A stretch of DNA of 64,000 bases from assembly GCA_016713825.1 (NCBI GenBank), contig JADJOJ010000011.1:124001-188000 (forward strand), read 5' to 3'. Positions 1 to 10,106 of this stretch are shown here, piece after piece. Made by a program: the position numbers and the translations under genes. Within the stretch, counting starts at the first letter, position 1, and every line of letters starts with the position of its first letter. The stretch is from Candidatus Leptofilum gracile (GTDB lineage: Bacteria; Chloroflexota; Anaerolineae; Promineifilales; Promineifilaceae). The notes under the pieces were generated by a model, which made no database searches, had not been told where the DNA came from, and was given only the letters and a program-made list of their open reading frames with translations.

Positions 1-2842
1 GCCAGGGCCAGGCATTTTTGGGCGGCAGTAATTTCGCCGGGGTAGTCGCCAATTTCTTCGGCGTAGCGGGCCTGTACCAGATAAACCTCGGCCTGTTTGG
101 CTTTGTCCTGGCTTTGCTGGGCCAGTTCGGTTAGCTGCTGCACCAGGGCGGCCTGTTCGCTGCGCTTGCCTTGCCAATGGTAGATTTTTTCCTGGGCCAG
201 CAGCAGTTGGTAGCGGGTTTGGCTGTCTTCTGGCGGGGTGAGGGGCGGGGAACGGCCGTAATGACTGAGCGCCTCGTTATTTTGGTACGCTTCGCGGGCG
301 GTGTCCCCGGCCAGGTGCAGGTAGTGGCGGGCCTTCTCGGTGAGGTTGGCCTGCTCGGCGTGGTAAGCCAGCTGGCCAAAGTGGGGCGTCTGGTCGTGGG
401 CGTAGAGCGTTTCCAGGGCGGCAACGGCCAGCGTGTGCAGCGCCTGCCGCCGGGCGCGCAGCTGCATCTTGTACGCCGCGTCGCGCACCAGGGCGTGCCG
501 GAACAGGTAGCGCAGCTCGGTGATGGCGGCCCAAATGGTGGCTTGCTCGGCGTCGCGCAAAATGGTGTCGAAGGCTGGCTCATCTTGCAGCATCAGCGCA
601 AGCAGCCGGACTTCAAATTCTCGGCCCAAAACGGCCGCATGCTGCACCCCGTTTTTCACTTTGGCCGTCAATCGGTCCAGGCGGGCCACCAGCAGGGCGT
701 GGACATCGCGGGGGAGGACGGTTGGCTGAACGGCCGTTACCATCCACCCCTCCGCCGTTTGCCGCAGCAAATGCTGCTCTTCCAGGTAGCGCACAATCTG
801 CTCCGTAAAGAACGGATTGCCTTCGCCACGGGCGGTGAGCAATGTTTGCAGGCTGGGGGCGATGGGTCCGCCCAGCAGGTCGGCGGCCAGCTGGTTTAGT
901 TCTGGCGGGGTGAGCTGCCCCAGTTGGATAGTTTGCCAGGGGATGCTGCCGGGTTCGGCTTCGCTTTGCTGCTCTGGGCGGCTGGTGGCGAGGATGGCCA
1001 GGGGGTAGTGGGTGTCGGGAACGGCCGTTACCGACAGCCACAGCTGCTGCAAAAATTGGCGCGAATCATCATCCAGCCAATGCACATCTTCGATGACCAG
1101 CAGGGTGGGCTGCTGCAAACTTTCTGCCTGGAGCAGGGTGGTGAGGGCGGTGAGGCTGTTTTCAAAGCGGCCCTGCGGCTCCAGCTGGGCGTAGAGCGAG
1201 CGAGGCCAGTGCAAATCGACCAGTGCGCCCAAAAAGGAGCGGGTGCGGGCCAGTTCGTTGGCCAATTTTTCCGACCTGGTCCGGGAAATGAGGTCAAACA
1301 GTTTCTCATCAAACTGATCTTTGTTCTCGGCCTCGCTGTGGTGGGACGATTGGTTGAAGTAGCGGTGCAGCCAGTAGCGCAGCGGGTTGAGCGACTGGCG
1401 CAAAATTTGGTCGGTTTGACAGAGGAAAATTTGGTGCGGCCCAAAGTCGGCAGTGAGCTGCTGGAAGAAGGTGTGCAGCAGGCGGCTTTTGCCGATGCCG
1501 GCTTCGCCTTCGATGCGCATGGCCCCGGCGGGACGGCCGTTCCGCAACGGCGCGATAAACGCATGCAGCTGGGCCAGCTCTGCCTGCCGCCCCAGCGTTT
1601 GCCCGGTGAAGATGGGAACGGCCGTTTCCAAGCGACCCAACAGCCGGTAAACGGGCTGCGCTGCGGCAAAGCCTTTGAACGGCAGCTGCCCGACGAGCTG
1701 CATCTCGAACTGGGTTTGGGCGCGTTGAAAAATTGGCCCGTCCAGCCAGATGTCGCCCGGCGGGGCGCTGGTCATGAAGCGGGCGGCCAGGTTGACGCCG
1801 CTGCCGTAGCAGGTGAACTCCTCGTGCAGCGGCGAGCCGATAAAGCCCGCGTGGGCCACCCGGTAAGTGACGCCCGCCCGAATGGGCATTGCGCTTTGCT
1901 GACGCAGCGCCAGCAAAAAGCTCAGCGCCCGCTCGATGTCGGTTTCGTGGGCGATGGGCGCGCCCCAGAAGAGCAGCAGCGTGCAGCCCTTGTCGCCAAA
2001 ATCGAGCCGACTGGTGACGCTGCCAAACTGGCCTTGCAGGGCAAACACGGTCTGCATGAACGGTTCCAGCCCGGCTTCGTCGTGCATTTCTGGCAGGCTG
2101 ATGAAGACGTTGACGATTTGGCGGAATTCGCCTTGCAGCTGCTGGGCGATGAGCGTTTGGGGGAAAAAGTGGCCGAGCAGCGGCAGGTTGGGCGTGGGCG
2201 GGGTGAACGGTCGGGCGGGGGTGAGCTGGTGGGGACGGCCGTTTAGCACCCAAAACGAATCACGCGGGGCCAAACTCAGCTCATCGGCCAAAGCGGCGAC
2301 CAGGGGGGCGGTGAGCACAATCTCACCCGGCTGGGCGGCTTGTTGGGCGAGGGCGCAATCTTCAACGGCCGTTCCCCGAAAATAAAACGCCGCCCGCTCC
2401 TGCGCCGCATTGCTGATGATGCCCCAGCTGGCTTCTCCCAGCGCCAGCCCCAATTTGGCCGTCATCTGGAAATCGCCGTAGGGGGTGTGGCTGGTGGGAT
2501 GGCGGCGCAAATGGTCTTGCGCTTGCCAGGCGGCGGTGAGCGCCTGCCGGGCGGCCTGGGCTGCGGAGCCAAATTGGTCGATTGGGAAGAAGGCGGTGAA
2601 CGCATCCCCGGCAAAGTTGCTGATGAAGCCGCCCTGCTCAAACACGCTGCGCACCAGCGGTTCAAAATGCCCAACATCACCGAGGCCATCACTTCGGAGC
2701 CGTGCTGGCCGTGCTGCATGAGGGTTTCCATGAGCTGGGTAAAGCCAGAGACGTCGATGAAGAGGCCAACGGCCGTAAACGTCCCCCGTTGTTGGCTTTG
2801 TTCAAACTGCTCAAGGATGAATTGCGGAACCAGATTGTGCAT
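1..2842 (-). CDS. Class III nucleotide cyclase-AAA ATPase-TPR regulator, 3' part beyond the window, frameshifted
   Basis: The start at 2842 opens an N-terminal class III cyclase homology domain (VGLFIDVSGFTQLMETL). The frame breaks at the T4 run 2664-2667: one extra T would join it to a frame that stays open to the window edge. That second frame encodes the rest of the cyclase domain (NFAGDAFTAFFP), a second cyclase-like region around 2100-1750, an ATPase with Walker A GEAGIGKSR near 1500 and Walker B LLVIEDVHWLDDD near 1090, then helical TPR-like sequence. Proteins of this architecture are large STAND-like signalling regulators. The break could be a sequencing slip or a real mutation. Without the repair, only a 126-residue product ending at 2462 is made. 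Confidence 0.8.
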
Positions 2843-3186
2843 GTTTGTTTCCAGGTTGCTGCTCCTGCCCAAGTTTACCATGTGAGTGGGTGGGTGGGCG
2901 AGTGGGCGGGCTGGATTTTCTGTTTCACGTTCACGCGAAGGCGCAAAGTTTATTTTCTTTGCGCCTTCGCGTGAGATTACTTTATACGGATAGGAGGTAT
3001 GCACTTGGAACATTTTTCGACACGAATAGCACGAATTTCACAAATAATCTCGAAAAATTCGTGTGGATTCGTGTGATTCGTGTCAACTGCGTAACTCCTG
3101 ACGGATTGGTTGCTAGGGGGTGTGCCGAGGTGAATTGCTTTGGCATAGATCATTCGCCACCGCCTCGCCCCTACGGAACCGTTTGC
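2843..3186. other. Intergenic region between divergent genes, with hairpins
   Basis: No gene is evident. It holds a perfect 18-bp inverted repeat (2931-2948 and 2957-2974, 8-base AT loop). A second set of inverted words built on CACGAATT/AATTCGTG lies at about 3019-3082. Near 3150-3174 is a copy of the CACCGCCTCGCCCCTAC word that also builds the hairpins at 15868-16018. The menA promoter lies at its right end. Confidence 0.6.
2931..2974. repeat. Perfect 18-bp inverted repeat
   Basis: The arms 2931-2948 and 2957-2974 are exact reverse complements around the loop TTTATTTT. The arm is built from GCGAAGGCGCAAAG-type words. It sits upstream of two divergent genes, so it is not positioned as a terminator; a dispersed intergenic repeat or a structured leader are the options. 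Confidence 0.7.
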
Positions 3187-3192
3187 TATAAT
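3187..3192 (+). promoter_or_regulatory. -10 box immediately upstream of menA
   Basis: A perfect TATAAT ends 8 bases before the menA ATG, so transcription would begin at or next to the start codon. No Shine-Dalgarno sequence lies between. I see no convincing -35 box at the usual distance. Confidence 0.5.
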
Positions 3193-3200
3193 CTTCCCTC

Positions 3201-4127
3201 ATGACCGATTCAACACAACCTTCATCTTCCCTCAAAAAGGCGTGGCTGGATGCCGCCCGCCCGCGCACGCTGCCGTTGGCGCTGTCCTGCATTGCCCTGG
3301 GCAGCTTTTTGGCCGCCGCCGATGCTGCCTACAGCTGGCCGATTACGACGCTTTGTTTGGTAACGGCCGTTTTCCTGCAAATCCTCTCCAACTTAGCCAA
3401 CGATTACGGTGACTCCGTCCACGGAGCCGACCACGTGCAGCGCGAAGGGCCGCAGCGGGCCGTACAGTCGGGCCAGATTACGGCGGCGACGATGCGCCGG
3501 GCGATGGTTTTGTTTGCGGCGCTGTCGGCGGTGAGCGGCCTGGCGCTGATTTGGCTGGCGTTTGGGGCGGATGGGCTGGTGTGGCTGCTCATTTTTGTGC
3601 TGCTGGGCGGTGCGTCCATCTGGGCAGCGGTGAACTACACGGCGGGCAGCAAGCCGTACGGCTACGCGGGCTGGGGCGATCTGTTTGTGCTCATCTTTTT
3701 TGGCTGGGTGGGGGTGCTGGGGCCGTACTTTTTGATGGCTCAATGGCTCAACTGGACGCTGCTCCTGCCTGCCACCAGCTGTGGCTTGCTGGCGGTGGCC
3801 GTGCTCAACGTCAACAACATCCGCGACATTCAGTCGGACCGGTTGGCGGGCAAATTTTCCATCCCGGTGCGGCTGGGGCCAAAGCGTGCGCGGGTTTATC
3901 ATTGGATTTTGTTGGGAACGGCCGTATTCCTAGCCACCCTCTACGTTTTGCTCACCTTCACCAGCTATTGGGCGTTTTTGTACCTGTTGGCGGTGCCGCT
4001 GTTGGTAAGGAATGGAACGGCCGTACAAAACACCTTCTCCCCCCTCAAGCTCAACCCCTTGCTCAAGCAGATGGTCCTTTCTGCCCTGGCGTTTAACTTG
4101 CTGCTGGGGCTGGGTCTGATTTTGTAA
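3201..4127 (+). CDS. menA: 1,4-dihydroxy-2-naphthoate polyprenyltransferase (MenA)
   Basis: This 308-residue UbiA-superfamily integral membrane protein would attach the prenyl chain to dihydroxynaphthoate in menaquinone synthesis. The first prenyl-diphosphate/Mg2+ motif is NDYGDSVHG at residues 67-75 and the second is NNIRDIQSDR near residue 205. The rest is a series of hydrophobic helices, and the length is normal for MenA. No other men gene is adjacent. The start follows a -10 box directly, suggesting a leaderless message. Confidence 0.92.
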   Translation: MTDSTQPSSSLKKAWLDAARPRTLPLALSCIALGSFLAAADAAYSWPITTLCLVTAVFLQILSNLANDYGDSVHGADHVQREGPQRAVQSGQITAATMRRAMVLFAALSAVSGLALIWLAFGADGLVWLLIFVLLGGASIWAAVNYTAGSKPYGYAGWGDLFVLIFFGWVGVLGPYFLMAQWLNWTLLLPATSCGLLAVAVLNVNNIRDIQSDRLAGKFSIPVRLGPKRARVYHWILLGTAVFLATLYVLLTFTSYWAFLYLLAVPLLVRNGTAVQNTFSPLKLNPLLKQMVLSALAFNLLLGLGLIL

Positions 4128-4207
4128 TCGGTAATCGGTAATCGGTGAACGGTAATCGGTGAACGGTAATCGGACAACCGATAACTGATTACCGAATACG
4201 GCTTACC
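4126..4207. repeat. Heptad GGTAATC repeat with inverted tail
   Basis: Several near-perfect copies of GGTAATC, some changed to GGTGAAC, are followed by GATTACCG words in the opposite sense, so the transcript could fold. The same period-7 family recurs at 45200-45285, 47850-47885 and 51297-51395. Confidence 0.75.
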
Positions 4208-4581
4208 GTGCCCGAACCATAAAGTGCGAAAGATGAGATCGTAAGTAACGTCAGGAAACCAGCCAAAGATTTGCAGCCAATTGATAGCTTCCCCCATTTA
4301 CAACAGACCCTCCCGTGCTGTGGGCGGGTCTTCTAAATCGCGGGCTGTGGCCGGTGTCCTTACCGTGCCACTTTCTTGTCCAGTTATTGAGGTTGCGAAA
4401 TAGAGATGGTTTAGCTGGGGAACGGCCGTATCCCACCTGCTTCCTTTTGCTTTTTTACTTGGGGAGGGAACGGCCGTTTCCCAACCAACTTGTGCTAATA
4501 TTCAGCAGTTCCAAATGACAAAGTAGGCGGCCCGGCCTCTGGCCGGGCCGCAGCCGGGGTAATCGGTTAACCGATAACTGA
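4128..4581. other. Intergenic region rich in heptad and GC hairpin repeats
   Basis: I find no credible gene. The left part (about 4126-4207) is a GGTAATC-type heptad repeat that folds back on itself. A dispersed 28-base word lies at 4344-4371 and recurs at 17553-17580. A perfect GC-rich hairpin is at 4527-4551, followed by another GGTAATC/GATTACC fold near 4558-4605. Two ACGGCCGT palindromes lie near 4421 and 4469. It separates converging menA and the GNAT gene. Confidence 0.6.
4527..4551. terminator. GC-rich hairpin between convergent genes
   Basis: An 11-bp perfect stem (GCGGCCCGGCC, loop TCT) lies between the convergent ends of menA and the GNAT gene. There is no long U tract on either side, so an intrinsic terminator is only possible. 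Confidence 0.4.
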
Positions 4582-5664
4582 TTACCGATTACTGGCTAAC
4601 CGAATCCGCGCCATGAAGTGACTGTCCGCCAAACGGCCATCTCCAAAAGCGTGCCGCCGTTTCGTCCCCTCAATTTCAAAGCCAAATTTGTGGTAGAGGC
4701 GCACCCCGGCAGGGTTGTCTGTGTTCACCTCCAGCTCGATGCGCTGCACGTTGAGCCAGGTGTCGGCCAGATCAATAACAGCGGCCATGAGCCTGCTGCC
4801 GATGCCCTTGCCCCAGTAGGCGGGATGCACCATCATGCCCAGCCCGGCGGTGTGGCTGGTGCGCGGCATATCAGATTGGTACAGGGTGATCATACCGACG
4901 GTACGGCCGTTCACCACCGCCACAAAGCGATGCAACAGCTTGTTCACCGTCTCCAGCCGCGACTGCGTCAGGCTGAGCTCCTGGCTGGGCATTTGCAGCG
5001 TGGTGCGGGCGACCAGCGGATGGCGGAAGCAGGCGTGCAAATCGTCCACGTCGCCAATGAGCGGCGGGCGGATGATCACATCCTGCGGCGAAAAATCGGC
5101 CAGCGGGGGTGGGGCGGGTGGCGCGGCGGGCTGGGCTGGGCCGGGGAAATTGCCGTGCAGTCGGGCCATCACGTAATCATCGAAGAAACGGCCGTCTCCA
5201 AAAGCCACCTTGCGCCGCATCCCTTCCTGCTCAAAGCCAAACTTTTGGTACAGATGAATGGCGGGCTGGTTGTGGGTGTACACCTCCAGCTCGACGCGGC
5301 TGAGGTTGAGCCAGTTGTCGGCCAAATCCAGGGCGGCGGCCATGAGCTGGCTGCCCACGCCCTGGCCCTGTGCGTCTGGGTGCACCATCATGCCCAAACG
5401 GCCGCTGTGGTGCAGCCTGGCCCGCATGTTTTGGGTCATGTGAATGGCTCCGAGCAGACGGCCGTTTTGCACCGCCACCAGGCGATGCCGCCCTGGCACC
5501 TCTTTTGTGGCCCACGCTTTGGCGTCGGCCAGCTCCATGCTGGGCAGCTGCAGCAGCATCTCCGCCACCTGCGGGTGGCTGACAATGGCGTGTTGTTGGA
5601 GGGCGTCTGTGGGGTGGAACGGCCGTATCTCCACCGCGTTCAGCTGAATGGGCAAATGGGTCAT
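4582..5664 (-). CDS. Tandem GNAT-family N-acetyltransferase
   Basis: The protein is 360 residues if it starts at 5664, where AGGAG at 5675-5671 has the right spacing; upstream ATGs at 5670 and 5703 are less well placed. It contains two GNAT domains that look like an internal duplication. Each has an acetyl-CoA loop (QGQGVGSQL and WGKGIGSRL) followed by a matching stretch such as LYQKFGFEQEG/LYHKFGFEIEG and a shared AFGDGR segment. GNAT enzymes transfer acetyl from acetyl-CoA to amines; the substrate cannot be told. A Pro/Ala-rich linker joins the halves. Confidence 0.87.
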   Translation of the reverse strand: MTHLPIQLNAVEIRPFHPTDALQQHAIVSHPQVAEMLLQLPSMELADAKAWATKEVPGRHRLVAVQNGRLLGAIHMTQNMRARLHHSGRLGMMVHPDAQGQGVGSQLMAAALDLADNWLNLSRVELEVYTHNQPAIHLYQKFGFEQEGMRRKVAFGDGRFFDDYVMARLHGNFPGPAQPAAPPAPPPLADFSPQDVIIRPPLIGDVDDLHACFRHPLVARTTLQMPSQELSLTQSRLETVNKLLHRFVAVVNGRTVGMITLYQSDMPRTSHTAGLGMMVHPAYWGKGIGSRLMAAVIDLADTWLNVQRIELEVNTDNPAGVRLYHKFGFEIEGTKRRHAFGDGRLADSHFMARIRLASNR

Positions 5665-5820
5665 TGGCATCTCCTGGGGTATGTGGGCCAATTTTTCACA
5701 CAATTTTCACTCCTCATGAGCAAATATCGTCGATTATTTAGCCAATGGTAAGCATGTTGTTAAGTGTGCAATCATACGCTTTACCCATTTCGAGGCAAGA
5801 GAATTCCCGCTTGAGACCCT

Positions 5821-8340
5821 ATGGCAAAAATGGAAGCCTTACTCATTGAATCCGATGCAGCAACCAACACCCGGGCGACGCCCGACAATTCACGCGCCGA
5901 TAGCTCATACCCCTCTTTGACAAGGGCCTTTGATGCCGTTGCGCTAAACAATTTGCCGCCCGTTACCCTGGGATTAAGCCTGTTTCACTTCTTCCTGGCA
6001 GCCTCTTATGCCATTTTCCTGGCACCAGGCATCAAAGAAATTATTGTCTCGCTGGTAACGGGAACGGCCATCATCTTGTTGGGCCTCTACGCCTGGCTCC
6101 GCATCCGCAGCATCCCCACCAGATGGGCCCAGCCACTTGGCGTTGTCATTGCCACCGTCTCCATTGGCAACATTTTTGTGCATCTTCACCTCTCTTTAGA
6201 GCCTCGGCAAACTGGCATGATCATGTTTTTGCTCATTGGCATGAGCGCCTATTTGCTTTCTATGCGCTGGATCAGCCTGGTTTTGATTGGCACATTGGGC
6301 GGCTGGCTGCTTGTGGTTTCCGGTTGGGATGTCACCGCTTCGCTTATTTATCATGGCATTTTGCTAATTTTGAGCGTGGGGCTTTCAATGGTGGTGTTTT
6401 ACGTGCGTCGCCAATCGGTAGTGCGGTATGAGCTGTTGCGCTGGGAAGATAGCCAGCGGCGTGAACAGCTTCAGCGTCGGGCCAAGCAGATGGAAACCAG
6501 CATGTCGCTGGGGCAATACATCACCTCGATTCTGGATTTGGATGCGCTGCTACAAACCGTTGCCGAGCTGATCAAGGCCCAATACAACCTTTATTATGTG
6601 GCTGTCTATTTGCTTGATTCGCAGATGGAGGGGTACCTGGTGCGGCGGGTAGGGGTGGGCGGTAATGTGCCGGGGCAAAAGCAGCGGCCTCAGATGCGCA
6701 TTCGGGTTGGGCGTGAAGGGTTGATTGGCTGGGTGGCGGGAAACGGCCGTCACCTGCTGGTGAATGATGTGTTGCAAGACAGCCGCTACATCCCCCACGA
6801 TCTTGTCTCGCAAACCCGCTCTGAGCTGGATTTGCCTTTGCGGGCAGGCCGCCGTTTGATTGGGGTATTGAGCCTGCAAAGCAGCCAGGCGGCCGCTTTT
6901 AACCCGGATGATGTCCCCTTTTTGCAATCTCTGGCAGATCAGGCGGCCATTGCCATCGACAATGCCCATTTATACCAGAGTGAGCGTACCGCCCGCAGCC
7001 TGGCGGAGACCATGCACAAGATGGGGCGGGCACTCACCGGCACGTTGGAGTGGAACGAGGTGCTGGAGCTGATCCTGGGCCAGCTGGCCGAACTGGTGGC
7101 GTATGACCGTGGTTCGGTGTTTGTGCGCCAGGGTGAGCAGCTAAACCTGGTGGCGGCGCGTGGGTTCCCCTCTGCTGCCCAGCCCAGCCAGATTGCCATT
7201 TCGTTAGAGAATGAAAGCATTTTCCGTGAGATTTATGAAACGAAACGGCCGTTGTTCATCCCCGATGTGCTGCAATGGCCAGATTGGCAGCAAATTGATG
7301 CCCTGCCCCTGGCCCGTGCCTGGTTGGGCGTGCCGCTCATCCACGGCCAGGAAGTGGTGGGCATGCTCTCGCTGACCCGCGAAACAACCACCCCCTTTAC
7401 TCATGAATCTATTGATTTGGCCACCACCTTTGCCGCCCAAGCGGCCGTAGCCCTGGAAAACGCCCGCCGCTTCGACAAAACGACCCGTTTTTCACAGCAG
7501 TTGGAATATGAGGTCGCCCAACGCACCCAGGCCATTCAAGAAGCGTATGCCCAGCTAGAGCAGCTAGACCGGGCCAAAACCGACTTTATTGCGATTGCTT
7601 CGCATGAACTGCGCACCCCGTTAACCATTTTGCGCGGCTACAGCCAGATGCTGTTCCAGCAAAACAGCGTGAAGCAAGATGAACAAATTGAAATGCTGGC
7701 CGAGGGCATTCAATCTGGCGCGATGCGGCTAGAAGAAGTGATTGGCAGCATGTTGGAAGTTGCCAAGATTGATAATCAGGCGTTGCAGTTGTATCCCAAA
7801 ATGTTCTCCCTGTCGCGCCTGTTCAACCGGCTGGCAGATCTATTTGCCGTTGCGCTGAGAGAGCGAAGCCTGACCCTGGTTGTGGCCAACATCGACCAGC
7901 TGCCCCCCCTGGAAGCGGACCCAGAAGCGCTGGAAAAGGTGTTTTACAATCTCCTGATCAATGCCATCAAATACACGCCAGACGGCGGGACGATTCATGT
8001 ATCTGGCATTTTGCATCATGCCAATGGCCACCGCACCCAGGCCGACAAGGTAGAAATTCGGGTGCGCGACAACGGCATTGGGGTGGACCCAGAAATGCAC
8101 GAACTGGTGTTTTCTAAGTTTTACCAGACGGGGGAGGTGTCGCTGCATTCTTCAGCCAAGACAAAATTTAAGGGGGGCGGGCCGGGCCTGGGGCTGGCCA
8201 TCACACGAGGGATTGTTGAGGCACACGGCGGCAAAATCTGGCTAGAAAGCCAAGGCCACAATGAAGATACCTGCCCCGGCACCACCTTCCACGTGCTGCT
8301 GCCGTTGGCTTCTCACGGGATGGCAGAGTTGGTGCGATAA
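5821..8340 (+). CDS. Membrane sensor histidine kinase with two GAF domains
   Basis: The protein has 839 residues. About residues 45-200 are hydrophobic segments forming an N-terminal membrane input. Two GAF domains follow at roughly 235-385 and 400-555, then a coiled coil and a HisKA domain with the phospho-acceptor His595 in ASHELRTPL. The HATPase domain has N-box NLLINAIKYTP, G1 DNGIGVD and G2 GPGLGLAI. It should autophosphorylate in response to a ligand or light/redox signal; no response regulator is next to it. A second and a third kinase of the same style lie in this window. Confidence 0.92.
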   Translation: MAKMEALLIESDAATNTRATPDNSRADSSYPSLTRAFDAVALNNLPPVTLGLSLFHFFLAASYAIFLAPGIKEIIVSLVTGTAIILLGLYAWLRIRSIPTRWAQPLGVVIATVSIGNIFVHLHLSLEPRQTGMIMFLLIGMSAYLLSMRWISLVLIGTLGGWLLVVSGWDVTASLIYHGILLILSVGLSMVVFYVRRQSVVRYELLRWEDSQRREQLQRRAKQMETSMSLGQYITSILDLDALLQTVAELIKAQYNLYYVAVYLLDSQMEGYLVRRVGVGGNVPGQKQRPQMRIRVGREGLIGWVAGNGRHLLVNDVLQDSRYIPHDLVSQTRSELDLPLRAGRRLIGVLSLQSSQAAAFNPDDVPFLQSLADQAAIAIDNAHLYQSERTARSLAETMHKMGRALTGTLEWNEVLELILGQLAELVAYDRGSVFVRQGEQLNLVAARGFPSAAQPSQIAISLENESIFREIYETKRPLFIPDVLQWPDWQQIDALPLARAWLGVPLIHGQEVVGMLSLTRETTTPFTHESIDLATTFAAQAAVALENARRFDKTTRFSQQLEYEVAQRTQAIQEAYAQLEQLDRAKTDFIAIASHELRTPLTILRGYSQMLFQQNSVKQDEQIEMLAEGIQSGAMRLEEVIGSMLEVAKIDNQALQLYPKMFSLSRLFNRLADLFAVALRERSLTLVVANIDQLPPLEADPEALEKVFYNLLINAIKYTPDGGTIHVSGILHHANGHRTQADKVEIRVRDNGIGVDPEMHELVFSKFYQTGEVSLHSSAKTKFKGGGPGLGLAITRGIVEAHGGKIWLESQGHNEDTCPGTTFHVLLPLASHGMAELVR

Positions 8341-8378
8341 TCAGCCGGGTCACACCATTCACCATTCACCATTCACCA

Positions 8379-9275
8379 TTAATTCCCTTCTGCCGGAACA
8401 AGTTCAATTTCAAACAGGGTGGGCCATAACTTGCCGGTGATGAAGAGACGGCCGTTTTCCGCATCATACGCAATGCCATTGAGCACATTGGCTGGTTGGG
8501 TAAGCGTGGCCGGGTCTAGCAGCCCAGTGAAGTCTATGCTGCCCACCACTTGTCCCGTGGCTGGATCAATGCGCACGATGCGGTCTGTTTGCCAGATGTT
8601 GGCCCATACTTCTCCATTGATGTATTCCAGTTCGTTGAGCATGGGTACCGGGCCGTTGGCATCTTGCACCGTGATGCGCCCCACCTCGGCGAAGGTTTCT
8701 GGGTGGCGGAAGTAGAGGGTGGCGCTGCCGTCGCTCATGATGAGGCAACGGCCGTTGTGGGTGATGCCCCAGCCTTCCGTTTCGTATTCCCAGGTGTTCA
8801 GCAGCGCAAAGCTCTCTTTGTCGTACACAAAAGCGACGCGGTTTTGCCAGGTGAGCTGGATGAGTTTGTCTTGCCACAGCACCAGCCCTTCGCCAAAATA
8901 TGGCTCATCCAGGTTGATCAGCTGCTCTGGCTGGCCGCTGGCCAAAGCGACGCGCCGCAGGGTGGAGGGGTAGCGCCCTGTGCTTTCGTACAGCACGCCG
9001 TCTACAAAAAGCAGCCCCTGGGTGAAGGCGGTGGGGTCGTGGGGGTAGCGGTTGAGCACCCGGTAGCTGTAGCTGGGCACGGTGGCGGGTGGGGCAACGG
9101 CCGTTTCGGCGAACGGTTCGCAGGCGGGAACGGCCGTTGCCGTGGGCGCTGCTGTTTCAACAACTGCCACTGGTGTTGGCTGGCTAGGGCTGGTGCAGGC
9201 GGTGATGAGGGTGAGGGTGAGAACGGCCGTTGCCAGCCCCAAACAAAAAATGTGTGGAATACGTAATTTACTCAT
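8379..9275 (-). CDS. Glutaminyl-peptide cyclotransferase lipoprotein
   Basis: A signal peptide with lipobox LITAC (Cys27) and a Pro/Thr/Ala-rich linker lead into a beta-propeller domain typical of the plant/bacterial glutaminyl cyclase family (PF05096): FTQGLLFVDGVLYESTGRYP, YFGEGLVLW, LNELEYINGEVWANIW and LNGIAYD. The enzyme would convert N-terminal glutamine to pyroglutamate outside the membrane. Length (298 residues) fits. The HIP-like octamer occurs five times in the gene, three of them in the linker/signal region. It stands alone, converging on the kinase gene. Confidence 0.87.
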   Translation of the reverse strand: MSKLRIPHIFCLGLATAVLTLTLITACTSPSQPTPVAVVETAAPTATAVPACEPFAETAVAPPATVPSYSYRVLNRYPHDPTAFTQGLLFVDGVLYESTGRYPSTLRRVALASGQPEQLINLDEPYFGEGLVLWQDKLIQLTWQNRVAFVYDKESFALLNTWEYETEGWGITHNGRCLIMSDGSATLYFRHPETFAEVGRITVQDANGPVPMLNELEYINGEVWANIWQTDRIVRIDPATGQVVGSIDFTGLLDPATLTQPANVLNGIAYDAENGRLFITGKLWPTLFEIELVPAEGN

Positions 9276-9306
9276 CGCGCCATTTTACCAACGATTGTGC
9301 TTTCCT

Positions 9307-9999
9307 TCAGCTAGCTGGATTGGTGGGGTATATGGCAGTAGCGCGTGTTTGGCGAGACGGCCGTTGCCAAATCACCCACTCCGCCACAACCACATTGATC
9401 AGCCAGCCAGCCCCCATCATCACCGCCCGCGAAAGTTCATCCGGCGCGCCGCCGTTGCCGAGCAACAGCCAGGGGAGGTGGGTGAACACCTGCGTGCCCG
9501 CCCCCAGGCCGATGGCGTAATCGCGGATCATCCACGCGCCGTGTGCAGCAAACGCCCGCTGCCGCGCCGCCAATGCGCCCCGGACAATAAACAGCAGCAT
9601 CGCCGTGCCAAAAAAGAGCCGTAGCCAGTACAGAATAACGCCATCTCCCGCTGGCCAGGGGTAAAACCGAGCCATCCACAAGCCAGACAGCGCCGCCGCT
9701 ACGCCTGCTGGCACCAAAACCGATCGGCCCAGCCAGCGGTGCCAGCGGGGTCGCCAATGGCGGAAGCTGGCGCTGAACTGAAACGCGCCCAGCAGCGAAT
9801 AGAGCGTGGCGCCAATAATGTGCAGCATCACTGGCAGCGGGGCGGCAAAAAAGCGGGCATTTTCGGACGTCACTTCGGTGCCGCCAGCTAGTTGGGTTAG
9901 GCGAGTGGCCCCGGCAATCACCGGCACGGCACTCAGTAAAACCAGCCCCAGCGGCACGCGCCACGCTTGCCAGGTTGAGGTTTTTTTACTTGTTTTCAT
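9307..9999 (-). CDS. DUF2306-like membrane protein
   Basis: This 230-residue protein has about six or seven hydrophobic segments. The pattern LHIIGATLYSLLGAFQF, RWHRWLGR and AAHGAWMIRDYAIGL is characteristic of the DUF2306 predicted membrane proteins, whose conserved histidines could bind a cofactor. No function is established. It reads leftward, as do its neighbours, but is 107 bases from the next upstream gene and may have its own promoter. Confidence 0.7.
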   Translation of the reverse strand: MKTSKKTSTWQAWRVPLGLVLLSAVPVIAGATRLTQLAGGTEVTSENARFFAAPLPVMLHIIGATLYSLLGAFQFSASFRHWRPRWHRWLGRSVLVPAGVAAALSGLWMARFYPWPAGDGVILYWLRLFFGTAMLLFIVRGALAARQRAFAAHGAWMIRDYAIGLGAGTQVFTHLPWLLLGNGGAPDELSRAVMMGAGWLINVVVAEWVIWQRPSRQTRATAIYPTNPAS

Positions 10000-10106
10000 G
10001 GTTTGTTTCCTGAATTTTGTGTTGTACAGGCAGCGTTATAGATGAGACGGCCGTTCTCTCGAACGGTGCCCCGATGAGAAAGCTATGCAACTGCCTGGTA
10101 GAAAGT

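Noticed and set aside
924..2246. Long open frame on the + strand opposite the cyclase/ATPase gene
   Set aside because: It lacks any domain. The minus strand in the same region has Walker motifs and cyclase sequence, so the + frame is an antisense shadow favoured by high GC.
4618..5751. Long + strand frame opposite the GNAT gene
   Set aside because: Rich in His, Val and Gly without a recognisable domain, while the minus strand encodes two clear GNAT domains.
8550..9266. + strand frame opposite the glutaminyl cyclase
   Set aside because: No domain; the minus strand has a signal peptide, lipobox and family motifs.
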